Shown piece after piece: positions 1-10,830 of a DNA stretch of 64,000 nucleotides (position 1 is its first letter; every line of letters starts with the position of its first letter). Source of the DNA: Conus ventricosus (lineage: Eukaryota; Mollusca; Gastropoda; Neogastropoda; Conidae); the NCBI GenBank assembly GCA_018398815.1, contig JAFLJL010014247.1, positions 1 through 64,000 on the forward strand, in the 5' to 3' direction. The translations under genes and the position numbers were made by a program. The notes beneath the pieces are model-generated. The model had not been told where the DNA came from. It saw only the letters and a program-made list of their open reading frames with translations, and searched no databases.

Positions 1-340
1 CCCCCCCCCCCCCCCCCCTTTTTTTAAAAAAAAAAAGTTTTATGTCGTTTAAAAACAAAAAAAAGCAAAAAACCCAAAGACACATGCAAAAAAGTACTTA
101 AAAAAAAGGGTTTAGGAAAAAAAAAACAAACAAAACGGTGGGGGGTTGGGAGGGGGTCGATGGTGTGGGGGGTGCGGGGGGGGGGGGGGGGGGGGGGGGG
201 GGGAGAGGAGGGCGAACTTTGGGGAAAGGGAGTGGAGGGCCATCGTATAAATGCCAAGAAAAAAAGAAAAAAAAAAACGTTAAAATAAAATTTAGAAAAC
301 GGGCGATTAATGAAAAAAGTTTTTTTAAAAAAGGAATAAA
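1..340. other. Homopolymer-rich scaffold edge
   Basis: A run of C at the very start, A/T runs, and a G run near 174-203 dominate this stretch. Open frames here are proline, glycine or phenylalanine runs read out of homopolymers. I see no gene. It may be low-quality consensus at a contig edge. Confidence 0.7.
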
Positions 341-356
341 GTAAAAAGAAACTCGT

Positions 357-597
357 GGAGAGCGTGGCAGCAGAGAGTTCAGAAGAGAAGCCCCCTTCAA
401 GAAGGTTTCGGCCCTTTCTCCTGACCTTGGGGGTTGGGCCACCCCCCGGTTATGATCCGGTGTCCCTCTGCTGCCCTTTTTTTTTTGTTTCCCCCCCTCT
501 TGGGACGGCCATGGCTGGGTTCGAACCATGACCCCTGGAGTGTTTTTTCACTTAATGACTCGCGCTTTAACCCTGAGCCCCAGGGACACCCGATTTG
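357..597 (-). repeat. tRNA-derived SINE
   Basis: Read on minus, the unit begins with a tRNA-like head. It has an A-box-like block (minus strand of 571-581) and a near-perfect B box GGTTCGAACC (minus strand of 518-527), about 44 nt apart. This spacing suits an RNA polymerase III internal promoter. A body of about 130 bp follows, ending in a segment that recurs at 4062-4130. The head starts just beyond the 3' end of the LINE on the same strand. A decayed tRNA gene is the alternative, but the long non-tRNA body and the second copy of its end favour a SINE. Confidence 0.6.
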
Positions 598-639
598 TAG
601 GGGAAATTAAGCCTTAGAAATTTATTTTGTTCCCCTTTT

Positions 640-1440
640 ACCGATCCCCCTTGAAACACCTCCTGCCCCTTCTGCCATTTTCTTTCGGGCTTGGTTTTTC
701 CTTCCCCGAAATGGAGTGTTTCTGGGCTGATGCAGACGTTTTACAAAAACCCTAGCTCCCAATTTTTTTGCAGTGGGATTTTGGCCCGTTTGCTTCTTTC
801 GGGTTTTTGCCAGATCAGCATACTTTTCGTCTTGTAGATTGAGTGCCTCCATTCTGTTTTAATTTGGACGTGGCTCGTCATGTCGCTGTTGGTTGTTTTA
901 GGGGACTATATGTTGGTTCATCCCATCTTGCTGTGTTTTTGGGGTTGATCTTCCATTTGGGGGGTTGCAGTGCATCCCGTCCTCCCCCGCCCAGCAGATT
1001 GCCTGCGTTTCGAGTGGCCTGTTGTTTTTGGGCCCTTTTTTGCTCCCTCTGGGAAAGAATGTTGCGGGGCTTTGGATCCTGTTTCCCTTTTGTGGTGTTG
1101 GTTGGCCCGATTTACTTGTAAAAATCTCTTTGAGCATTTTGGTTGTGCCCCCTGTGCCCTTCTTTGAGCCGGGGCTACTTTACATGAGTTAGAACATGTC
1201 CACTGTTTTTTTTTTCAGGCGAGGGGCAGGGTCGTTGTTTTCCCCCACTTCCCCAGTTGATTTGAGGGCAGAGGTATATGCAGATCTGAGAATGAAGTGT
1301 CGAAGGGCCTGTCCCCAATTCTTCCCAAGTGGCTTCTTTGGAGTGCTTTCCCACGTTGTATTGCCCTTGTGGCTTGCTGGCTGCTTTTTGGAGTTTTTTT
1401 GGTTTTTCTTTTTCATCTCCTGAATCATATGTTCCCCTTT
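640..1440 (-). pseudogene. C-terminal zinc-knuckle and endonuclease region of the REL-type LINE (broken)
   Basis: The minus frame at 1189-1428 aligns with the segment preceding the CCHC knuckle in this family: a basic, glutamine-rich stretch, then ILRSAYT, then a block where the cysteines of the knuckle should stand. Here the cysteines read Pro/Arg and a stop follows, so the knuckle is lost. Below 1190 the translation still resembles the downstream endonuclease-like domain in scattered pieces (near 850-920 and 640-760). Assignment rests on collinearity with the RT upstream rather than on catalytic residues, which I cannot confirm. Confidence 0.55.
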
Positions 1441-1829
1441 TTACTTTTCCTTTTGGGCCCTTTTTCCCCTTCAGTTTTTGGTCCCCCCGTCCCTTTTTGT
1501 TTGGGCGGTGTGTCCGTTATTTCTTGTCTTTAGACTTTCTTTGCAGAAACCCTGCCTCTTAACTTTCCCTTTTCTGCCTGTCTTTGTGGGTTGTTTTTTT
1601 ACCCCCTTGTTCCCGGTCCTCCCGCTGCTTGAAATTGATTTTCCTGCTTTTATTCCCCCGGATGGATTTCAGGGTAGTTTCAGCTTTGCTTGGCGTCAGG
1701 TACTGCGCGATGTCAGGTCAGACAGGGTGGGACACCAAGCCTATTTATCTTGTTGAACTTGTTCATTTTGGCTTCCATGCCTCACTGTGTGGTGCAGATG
1801 TCGTAGTATCAATCGGAGGCATTAGGTTA

Positions 1830-2990
1830 AGCTTTGTTTCTGCATGAACTGCAGACACCAGGAACCTTTGTTTGCCAGAGAGCCACACTGTCTATGGTCC
1901 CAAGCCTTCTTCGCCTATCTCTGCTTGGTTTCTTTTGCTCTTTGTGAACCCCCCCCCCCTTGTCTTTCAGCGTATCATCATACCATCTTCCAAGCTCTAT
2001 GACTGGTTCTTCTGTGACTTGTTGGTATGGGCTGTGTTGGCAATACACTGAGACCACAGATTCGGCCCACTTTACCTTTCCTCAGTGAGAGGACATCCTT
2101 GATTTCTTTGGCTTGAACAGACATTCGCGATGAGGCAACCTAGTGGCGTCTCCCGCCTCTCCAGGCACATGAACGTGTTCGTCTTATCTGGATTATGTGA
2201 AATCACTGTAGTGTCATCCTGAAGCCTTGTGAGGAGGCCATCTTGTTTCCTTGCCAAGGCTTCTGTTTGTCTCGCGTTGTTTTGTTGCTGCTGTCAGATA
2301 GTTCCATTGCCCGCTCGTAACAGTATTGGGGAATTGCCAACCGCCATTGCAATGCCCACTTCCTTGTTGATACAAATCTGTTGTGTACTCCTTGGCTAGA
2401 GAACAGCATTGAGAAGCATTGAAAGTATTCTTGAGCATGTCGCGGATTTGCTTGGCACATGGTACATCTCAAGCTGCCAATGTATCATTCATGGGGCACA
2501 GATCCTTATGCGTTTGCCTGATCAAATCCACATACGTCCTTAGTCTCTCTTTTCTGTTTTTGCTATTTTTTGGATTGCGTCCCAGATCTTCGTGGCGTGT
2601 TCTACACAGCCGCCACGCTGGGATGCCCCTTTCTGGACTGACACATCCATGTACTTGTTTTACATCAGGTACTTGGTCTCAGCCTTGTGCCTATGACAGA
2701 GTAAGAAGATTTTCCCTTCGACGTTCAGTAGTGATATTGGCTGAATGGTGATGTCACTTGAGTTTTGCTCTTTGGGGGATGTACACACCATCTGCCCGTC
2801 ATCCACTGGCCGCTGATCTTTGGTTTCTCCAAGCGATTATACAGCAAGCCTGTGGGGAGCCACTCCAGCCCCTTGGGGACATTTTCTTGTAAAGCTTGGT
2901 AAGGTAGTTCCGTTTGCCCTGTGTGAGATTTGGCTCTTGGCTTTGTCGACACCTTCTGATTTCGCCAACGTTGGAGGCTTGCCAGTGAAC
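1830..2990 (-). pseudogene. Reverse transcriptase domain of the REL-type LINE (broken)
   Basis: Conserved RT blocks appear in order on minus. Near 2710-2740 is a block reading approximately LLNVEGKIFFSV. Near 2500-2530 is motif A, with the catalytic aspartate in DQANAYGSVPHE. Near 2320-2345 is a damaged motif B ending in SPIL. Near 2200-2215 is motif C, with an Asp-Asp pair in LQDDTTVI. A block around ELGRWYDDTLKD near 1975-2000 matches the region after the RT core of this LINE family. At least four frameshifts separate the blocks. Reverse transcription of the element's own RNA would have been its role; it cannot be functional now. Confidence 0.8.
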
Positions 2991-4061
2991 TGTTCTCTCA
3001 GGGTTGGTTTGCCACACCAGACCTTGAATGTCGAGTGGTGCTTTGCTCTGTGAGTCGAGTATGTTTTCCTAGATGCTGCTCAAGAACTACATTGTCCACA
3101 CTTAGGGTCCCAGATTCTGGCCTGCTCCGAACCCGTGTCTGGCAAACGGGAAGGGGTCTCTGATAGAAGCGCTCTTGTGTCTTATTCTTTTTGCTCTTCT
3201 CTTTCTCGCTGATTCCGCTTTGTGAGGGCACTGTGTTTTCTTTTCTGGTCTTCCCACTGTTTTTCAAAGCCTTGTTTTTCAGCTGGCAGTGCGGTTTCAT
3301 TTGCTTCTTGAGGTTGCTCTTTTGGACTCTGATCTTGTCCTTCTTTTCTTGGCGTCTGGATTTCTTTGGAGGTGTTTTCTCTTTGGGTAGTTTTATCCCA
3401 GAGGCGTCTTACATGTGCATCTCTGTGTACCCTTATGTGGCTAGTTGGTGTTCAAGTGTGCTTCCCTTTCCCTATCTGGCATCGAGTCTTTGGACGATTT
3501 TTCATCAGTTCTCCCAATCTCAGTTTCGTTTGCTCGTGGCAGTTGAGTTTTTCAGGCGCCTGGCATCGAGGGCCTGTGGCAAATTCCTCATCAGTAACAT
3601 CAGCGGGGTTGTCCTTGGCACTTTGTGGTTTATAATCCTGGCCTTGGGTCTTCCGACGTCTTATCTGCTGATGCAGTGCCGCTGCTGCTCAGTCAGATGA
3701 GTCTTAACACTTCCACATCTTTGTTCGGTGGAATCTCATGACAGGGTGGTAGCGAAAACGCTTTCACAGGAAACATGGAGATGCCTTTTGGTCCATGGTC
3801 ATAGTCCGTTTTTTTTGGGATTTGCTGGTCGTGTGATTGTTGAAGCACCGATGGATTCATCATTCTCTCCCCCGTTTCGGCGAATCCTGGGAGATCGTTT
3901 CCTTTTATTTCTTCGTAGCCACATGTTTAAGGCAAAGTGGGGAGCCAGCCCACAGCGCCTTGGTTTTGGTCTTTCCCCAGTGTTCTCGGTCTTTACCGCG
4001 ACGTCCTCCGGCTATTCCGGAAGTAAATGTGTTTACCCTTGCTTCGGTAGAAAGAAAATAG

Positions 4062-4130
4062 TGGAGAGGTGGCAGCAGAGAGTCCTCAGAACGAGAAGCA
4101 CCCCTTCATAGCTAAGTGTTTCGGCCCTTA
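4062..4130 (-). repeat. Second copy of the SINE 3' segment
   Basis: About 65 bp here match 357-420 in the same orientation with small indels, including shared blocks GTGGAGAG, GGCAGCAGAGAGT and TTTCGGCCCT. The two copies bracket the LINE. They are too short and too different to be clear LTRs. A SINE fragment at the LINE 5' junction, or a LINE 5' end that shares sequence with the SINE, are both possible. Confidence 0.6.
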
Positions 4131-4639
4131 TCTACTGGACATCTAGGAAAGGAATGAATAAATGACTTAAGTAAGGGAAATAAATGAAGTAGGCGGGACT
4201 GCTGAGTTCCACTATTTCTCCTCGGTTTTGTTGCAAACAACAGGAATGAGATCATCTCAACAGGCATCAGAGCTCGATGAATTCACAACTCCATGCACAG
4301 TTTTAAAACAATATGGGAGGCATATAGGTATTGTTGACATACGGTACAAGAAGTCTATTATACAACAGTTGCAGTCTATTTTATTTTCGTTAACACCTCC
4401 ATCAGTGTAAATGGGGTTATATCTTCTTGGCATGATTTGGAATTTTACGATTTGTGTTCTCTGCCTATGGTAATAGGTTAATCTTTTGTAGAACAATAGG
4501 TTTTATCTTATGTGCGTCTGCTTCTATTAATGTAACGTTTCAAAGTGCGATACGGTCACGCAGCAGGGGTAAACAACTGTTAAACAGGACAGTTTACAAT
4601 CACATGGTCCATAGTTGTTTCCCTTGAAATATTCCATCG

Positions 4640-4702
4640 CGTGTGTGTGTATGTGCGAATGTGTGCCTGTGTGTGTGTGGGTGTGCTTGTGTGTGTGTGT
4701 GT

Positions 4703-4736
<34 letters not shown>

Positions 4737-4862
4737 ATGCTGTGTGTTGTGTGTGTGTGTGTGTGTTGCGCTGAGCGAGCGTGTGGTGTGATGTGTGTGT
4801 GTGTGTGTGTATGGTGTGTGTGGTTACTGCCGTAGTGTGTGTGTGTGTGTGTGTGTGTGTAG
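4640..4862. repeat. (GT)n microsatellite
   Basis: A nearly continuous GT-rich tract interrupted by GC, GAGC and TGGT variants. The open frame across it encodes only Cys-Val repeats and is not a gene. Confidence 0.95.
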
Positions 4863-5684
4863 GTGTGTAGTAGTAGTATAGTAGTACTTTCTTGTTTTAC
4901 GTCTTTTCACAAAATTATGTGATATTAGACGAGACCCTTGTTGCCAAATTTGCTCCAGGGGCCAACAGTTGAGTCGCACTATTTTATGGTTGTTATTTTA
5001 CTTTTTTACATTGCGCGCTGGTGACCTATCGTTTTGAGTGTACCAGGATTTTAGGAAGAAGAAGAAGAAGAAGAGAGAGAGAGTAGAGAGAGTGTGAGTG
5101 TATGTGTTATGAAGCATGGTGTGTTGTGTGGAAGTGCACGCAAAATATGAATAATTACTACTTATAACATTACAGTATTTATCTAACCCCCCCATAATGG
5201 GGTGGGGGTAATACAGATATTAAACAAGAGGTAACTTTCAAAGCAAATTCTTTGAAGAAAAACATCAGTCCTACTGTCATGCCTAATAAAACATGGTAAG
5301 CATAAAGTATGCCTTAAGTGTCACACAATCAAATAAAAGTGGGCTCTTGACTCATTTGCCTGACCACATATGCATTTGTTCTGCAATTCTATTTCGTTCT
5401 GAGGCGTCTCGAGTTTCAGTGTATAAAATACTGAAACAAAGTTTCTGTCTGATACATATCACGAACTGCAGGGGTTCAATAACCTCCTCTCTGATCAAAG
5501 TGAGTACAATGGTTATTTCGAGGCATTAATCCGCACAAATAAGTGATGTTCGGGTTGTGCCTAAAAAATTCCCAAGCCTATGGTTTTAATACTTGATGTC
5601 ATCTTGTAAAGTCAAGGGGACTGAAAGTGACTGTGCACTCATTTCTGTTTTGGTGTCCCTTTTGGGCTGTCGGTCAGAGAATTC
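4863..5684. other. No gene seen; short GAA/GA repeat
   Basis: A short (GAA)n-(GA)n tract lies at 5056-5092. Otherwise the stretch is ordinary A/T-rich DNA with no recognisable coding or repeat similarity. Confidence 0.6.
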
Positions 5685-6804
5685 TGTGCACACTGTAACT
5701 CTTGAATACCGCATTCAGGACAGAATTTACTCCATGACGCACACGACATAATCTTTCCAATCACCCAAAAGGAGCACTTTTCCGAGTTTTTCTTCTCCAC
5801 CTCTCCTTCAGGGAAAACAATTTACTATCACAATCAACAACTTGTAACTGAGTTACTCACTGTATCTCTCTCCGCTCTGAGAGAAAAATAAATCCGCATA
5901 CATGTATACTCTCCTCACACGAGAGAGACAAAATCAATCTAGTTCCGCTTCTATAAAGCTATGGCCTTCACATGCCGTTATCCAAATTCGGACCAGGAGA
6001 TTACATAACTCCCGTAATCACTGAGGACCTGCCGATGCTCAAGTAAAAGCTTCCCTGCTTTCTCACCAATTCCTTGTCATCTCTCTCTGAGACAATTACG
6101 CCCTCGAATTCTTCTTGTCCTGGAGACCGAGTTTCGTCGTCCGATTCCGCGACTTCTTCTGGCTCTTGCGAAATGACGAGCTTCAACTTCCTCTCATGGG
6201 TTGGTACTGGTGGGGCTGACTACGGTGTGTTCCCCACACACTGGCCATTTCAACCAGCTCACGGGGTGAAAGATGAAGGGTGTGAGGGGGAAGGGTAAGG
6301 GTGTAAGGGCCTGAATCACGGAAATAACGTTCGTGTAAAGTAACCTGGCTTCTAATTCGCAACATTGAATTCTTTATCTTCTTCTTTAAGTTTTCCCCCC
6401 TGTAGCTTTCCCAACTTTTCTTATCGTCACATGGTAATGTCTGGTAAGCAACGTGGACCAACCGTCCCTGACAGTGTTAGAGTCTCTAGGCCCATCTGGC
6501 TGGCGTTAATACTGTTCGGTCCCCCCTTCTACTAGTGTGTGCATACCTCAGTGTCAATAACGTGACCAGCTACCTTACCTTACCAGCCCTTGTTAAAACT
6601 ATCTCTCATGTGGGCACTTTCTACCCTTTGCCACATTCGTTTCTTGAATGAGTCATATCAAATTATTTTGGGGACGCACCGCTACACTAGTCATGCCATA
6701 TGAATATTCTTCCTTTAATTGTGGTACGGGGTAATGATTCATTTTCCACTAACTTCATGTGATGGAGCGTCACATTGCCCTTGATGTGAGGGGCTACGTT
6801 CACA
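5685..6804 (-). repeat. 3' LTR of a Gypsy element
   Basis: This 1.1-kb block matches 29174-30279 over its whole length in the same orientation, with many small indels. On minus it starts TGTGAAC and ends ...CACA, the TG...CA form of an LTR. It lies downstream (minus sense) of the integrase traces at 8.4-9.4 kb and is not followed by a primer binding site, so it should be the 3' copy. The proteins that can be read in it are acidic fragments with no recognisable domain. Confidence 0.7.
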
Positions 6805-7760
6805 TGACACCCTATCCTGGGATGAAAAAAATTTCTCAGAAAATTTTTTAAAGAATATACAAGTTCACTTAAACAATCTTCAGCCATGAATCTTCAAATG
6901 TGTAAACCAGCGACACATGATTCAACAAATTAATATATCAACGGTATAGAATCAATCACCATGATTCCACCATAAATAGCTTGTTTCAAACTTTCAATCT
7001 TTCTAAAAAAAATCAATTCAAATTCGATCACCATATTCCACAAGATACATTTCACAAATTACATGGATAAACAATTAGGGATATCATCAATTCAAAGCAA
7101 CAAATTGTGTTCATACATTATGATGTGAAGCCACATTATTTTCCTTGATCTTTGTCTCATCATCATATGTTTCCAAATCCCTCATGAAAATGTGAATTTT
7201 TCCAAGTGTACATGTTTCTCAATAGACATGTAAACAAAATAAACATTGTTTTAATACATAGTTTCATTTTTCCCATCATTGTAGTGTTATAGTCCATTAG
7301 AAAAGTCACCTGCTTTCCATTTGTTGACAATGACAAATGAAAACACTGGGTTTGTCTCATTGCACAATCAAAACATGTATTTATACATTTCTAAAGAGTT
7401 ATGTGCTCATCACACATACATATAGATTCATCTTCACAAGCAAATGAGACAAAATTAGTAACTTGAGTTTTTTCCTTTGTTTACCAAAGAATAAATATGT
7501 ATTACATCATACCATCAAGTAGTTGTTGGCTTGTAAAACTTATAGTCACTTCAATATGCAAATTATGCCATAAATACCACTGATGTAACAGTCATTAGCA
7601 TACAATGCACCGTCAAAGTGTTCATAACCGTTAATCTTAAGAAAGACAAAAAAAAGGATTAGTCTTTCCCTTGACGACAGTTACATTTGTCCTGAATATT
7701 CACGACGTGACTCCTAATCTGCCTTGACATTTTTGTGTTCCAGGCAGGTTCATCAGTTTA
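6805..7760. other. A/T-rich stretch where the Gypsy reverse transcriptase is missing
   Basis: In the inferred gene order the reverse transcriptase and RNase H should lie between the integrase and this LTR. I find no RT motifs (no YxDD, no VPFG block) on either strand. The stretch is A/T-rich and uninformative. Deletion of most of RT/RNase H is the simplest reading. Confidence 0.45.
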
Positions 7761-7799
7761 AACTGGAATTCTGCAGTGCCAAAGACCATCTAATAACTG

Positions 7800-8380
7800 C
7801 AGTTATTAGTCTTGACGATTTCAGAACGCAGTGGGACTCATGGTATTCTGGACACTGAAATCTTTCTTACAGTCAAGAACCCGTGCGAATTCTCACATGC
7901 CCATACAAATAGCATGAACTCTTCGACAACTCTTTTTCTTTTTGTTTTGCAAACGGCTGGGGGTATGTCTGGTTGCACTGGTATTTCTGTTGTGAATGAA
8001 TACTATGGGTTCAATACCAGTCACTGTACCGGGGTTTCTGTCAACACACCTGATAGTCTTTCAAATGTCTTTGACGCTGTTCTCATCTGTTTGACTTGTA
8101 GACAAATCATTCGACAGAATCCACATCCTATAGGTTTCACCTGTGATAGACAGATTAGGAAGGGGTACAAACATACTCTGCACTGGTAGTGTTACACTCC
8201 TACATTTGCTGTTTTCATAACCTTTGATTCTGTCCCTGTTCTTTATGGGTACAAATTTCATCACTGATAATGTCTGTCATGTTGACATCCAGTTTTGGTT
8301 CACAGGACATATCCACCTCAACCGACTGGTTGATGGCAACATTTGTTCGTTCAACATACTTCTTCAACAATGTTCACATG
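7800..8380 (-). pseudogene. Gypsy linker between integrase and reverse transcriptase (broken)
   Basis: Below the integrase tail, the minus translation resembles the acidic linker that precedes RT in Gypsy elements with integrase upstream of RT. It has a block like ETYRMWI..NDLSTSQTDE at about 8080-8150, then a PGTVTGIE segment near 8010-8035. It fades near 7850, where the RT proper should start. The match is by family resemblance with several frameshifts, so confidence is moderate. Confidence 0.5.
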
Positions 8381-9400
8381 AAATACCTTCTCAGTGTTTT
8401 CTTTTTGTCTTATAATTTACTGCAGAAAGTTTTTCGACCACTGAAAAAAGGGACCACTTCCACATAACACGTAAGACTTTGTTATGTTCATCAGTGGAGT
8501 AATACAAGGACACTCTTATCTCCAACGCTGTAGGATGTATGCCTTTGCTTTTCTGTCTGCAAAGACTTGTACACATCAGTTTGCCTATCAGTGGAATGTT
8601 GAGCAAGCTCACATGCATCCTTCAAACGATTATGCCGTTCATAAAGTATTGGTTAAACAGTTTTACTGTCAGGTATGTCCGTCTATCCGTCCATTGTGTC
8701 TTCAATAGATCCAAAGGTTCCCCTGGGTGAGTGTACCGAAAAGAAGCTCTAATGGAGAGAATCCCAGCGTTTCGTTCGGCATTTCTGTTATGCAAAAAAG
8801 CAAAGCCTTGGTATGAAACGATCCCATGCCTGGGGCTCTGGCCTTGGCATCCTTTCTCAACATGGTCTTTTCGTTCCTTGAAACGTTCAACTTGCCATTC
8901 GATTGGGGTTGATATGGAGTCGGTTGAAATGGAAGAGAATTGACCACAGTTCTGTAAATTTCTCTATGAGATCAGTATTGAATTGCGTTCCACAATCGAG
9001 AGAAGTTGTCTGGATGTCCACTCCTGGAAAAAATTGCTAGTAGGCTGCAGCGACAGATACTGTATCAATTTTCTTCAGTGGAATCGCTTCTGGTACGTGT
9101 TGTGTATCCACCAAAGTCAAGAGTATAGCGATATCCCGAAGAAGACAGTGGTAGCGGGTCCAACAAGGATCATATAGTACCTTCCGAATTGGAAGGATAT
9201 GAGAGGATTTTGGCAAAGGTGCATCATGGGACGCGACCTTTTGAGATGTCTTTTGGCAGATGTAACTTGAGCGGCAGTATTTCGAATCTTCTTTGTGACA
9301 CCGGCAATAATTGATTCAAGAACTTCTCTTTAATGTTCTTTTGATTCCACAGTGATCCAAGCGAACAATGCTCATGAGCCGTTCGTGACAGTATGTTTCT
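8380..9400 (-). pseudogene. Gypsy integrase (broken)
   Basis: On minus, collinear blocks match a Ty3/Gypsy integrase. The GHLG-like N-terminal zinc-binding region (about 9250-9350) has lost its His/Cys pattern. An RVE core follows, with a VDTQHVPEAIPL-like block (about 9075-9115) and a DCGTQF-like block (about 8970-8995). The end of the core reads TPYQPQSNGKLNV (8870-8920), then ETLGFSPLELLFG at 8735-8780. The C-terminal GDK..VLVLL and VEKLSAVNYK blocks are at about 8410-8515. Integrase joins the cDNA to the genome. Stops and shifts occur throughout, so the copy is inactive. Confidence 0.88.
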
Positions 9401-9639
9401 CTTTATGTGGGTTTTGGAACCAAAAACTTGTCTGTTGTCCTGTCCAGGTACTCTCCTGAGAGAAGTCAGTGGCCATATGTACGTTGGTTTGTCCGTTGGG
9501 ACGTCAGTGACAGTCTGTTTAGCAGAGTAAGTATTGTCGTCAGGTCTCGTCTTTTCCCTGCATTTCTTTTTAAATCATCTGGGGTAATCTGGAAGCTTCA
9601 TCAGTTTTGAGACTTTTAGCGGCTTTGTAACTTTCCCTG

Positions 9640-10340
9640 CTCATTTGACGTTTGATCTAGTATCACAAGACAAGGAACTAACGATCGCCAGCACCACCTG
9701 TACTGTTGCGAACACCTGGCAAATCGCCAAGTTCAAGTCGCAAATGGCGTTATCAATAACACAGGCGCCCGTAAGAAAACCGGATGTGAGTTAGTTCAGG
9801 TTTGTTTCGTACTGAAATTTTCGCCAGCGGGAACGTTTCAATTATTGCATCAAACGGGAACTAACTTTTGGACAGGTTTGAAGATACTGGTCTTGATGCA
9901 CGAATGTCTTCCGTACATCCCAGCAGTAGTGCACCAGTGTTCTCGCAAAACGAAGCCACTGCAATACATTGTTAGCTCCGTTTTTAACACAAGTCCATCA
10001 ACTGATGTTCTGGTGACAAAACAAGGTCTTCTTCACAAATCAGTGGAGACTAATGAGGGTTTTGAATCATTTGGTTTGAGGGCAATTTTTCCTCTAATGG
10101 AACTTGCCATCACAAAAGAATACATCGCAGTGTTGATCAGGCAGCCGACTGATTTTGTGAACTTCTGTTCTGTCCACGAACTGGCCAAAAGGTCTACGTG
10201 GTGGTCGTTGTCCACGACCTCGGAACGTTTGCTGAGGAGTAAACGGGACCGAGAACAGTATTTTACAATCTGGGCTCACTTGCTTCACAACGAGTTTTTG
10301 GGCGAAAGTGGCCTAAAAGCCGCCTATTCCTGGCTTCTCT
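9640..10340 (-). pseudogene. Gag end and retropepsin-like protease region of the Gypsy element (broken)
   Basis: Directly upstream (minus) of the integrase, the translation contains an Arg-rich RGRGQRPPRRPFGQF segment (about 10185-10230) like the end of a Gag. Near 9880-9950 is a block resembling the protease start; the expected Asp-Thr-Gly is degraded and is followed by a clear RKTFVHQDQY. A linker near 9560-9660 leads into the integrase. No RT lies between protease and integrase. The protease call rests on position and one block, so it is tentative. Confidence 0.45.
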
Positions 10341-10519
10341 GACAAGTAACAAAAAATACGAACCTACAAACAAATATATACTGTATTGGGTTATCCGTTT
10401 TCAATACTAATTTACTAAAGTTTTCAGTTTGCAGTTTTTGCCTTAATCCTGTGTTTTTCTGATCGTTCTTCATTAACATCATTGTAGCGCTACATTCTTC
10501 CAAATGAGTCTTTGTCTTC

Positions 10520-10830
10520 CATGTGAAAATAAAACTTCAGGTCTTGAACTGTTCTCTATTAAGTCTTTTTAAAAACCGTGCGTTATATTGTCTGGCATTA
10601 AATTCCACAATCTTATCCCGGGCATGCTTCCACTGAAAGTAGTTTTGACAAAAGTCGTTCTCTTTTTAACTATGTCTCTTTCTGCACGTACAGTAATTAT
10701 ATAAGAAATAGTGTCTGCGTTTCCTTCAAACAGTCTGTAAAACTGTTCTAGACACTCACTCAGTTTATTGCTAGGATTAACTAATAATATTTGTTATCAT
10801 CAGTCATATAAACCTTCTATATGTTATGCT
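10520..10830 (-). pseudogene. Possible C-terminal fragment of a LINE ORF2
   Basis: The minus translation reads RAERDIVKKRTTFVKT, then a GIRLWN block near 10590-10620. This resembles the Ser/Gly-x-x-LWN motif that ends many CR1/L2/Jockey-type LINE polyproteins. It is short and broken, with no RT core attached. It may mark another insertion between the Gypsy and Polinton remains. Confidence 0.3.

Larger units (their letters stand above)
640..4060 (-). mobile_element. Degenerate non-LTR retrotransposon, restriction-like-endonuclease type
   Basis: Minus-strand translation in shifting frames gives one collinear protein in the order expected of a single-ORF LINE. A basic N-terminal part (about 3000-4000) comes first, then the reverse transcriptase (about 1950-2960), a thumb/linker, a former CCHC zinc knuckle near 1190-1240, and a C-terminal domain down to about 640. 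The C-terminal block resembles the PD-(D/E)XK-type region of R2/NeSL-like elements. The ORF is broken by many stops and frameshifts, so the copy is dead. I recognise the family from its RT core; the clade within the R2/NeSL/Hero group is inferred. Confidence 0.8.

Noticed and set aside
505..597. Functional tRNA gene
   Set aside because: The A box is imperfect, the cloverleaf arms do not pair convincingly, and a non-tRNA body follows, so a SINE head fits better.
1196..3700. Long plus-strand frames between 0.8 and 4.1 kb
   Set aside because: They are complements of the minus-strand LINE and show no similarity of their own.
357..4130. LTR retrotransposon bounded by the 65-bp direct repeats
   Set aside because: The interior encodes a non-LTR-type reverse transcriptase, the repeats are very short, and no primer binding site is present.
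4641..4835. Cys-Val repeat proteins over GT/CA tracts (also near 31.5-32.1 and 50.8 kb)
   Set aside because: Microsatellite translation, not genes.
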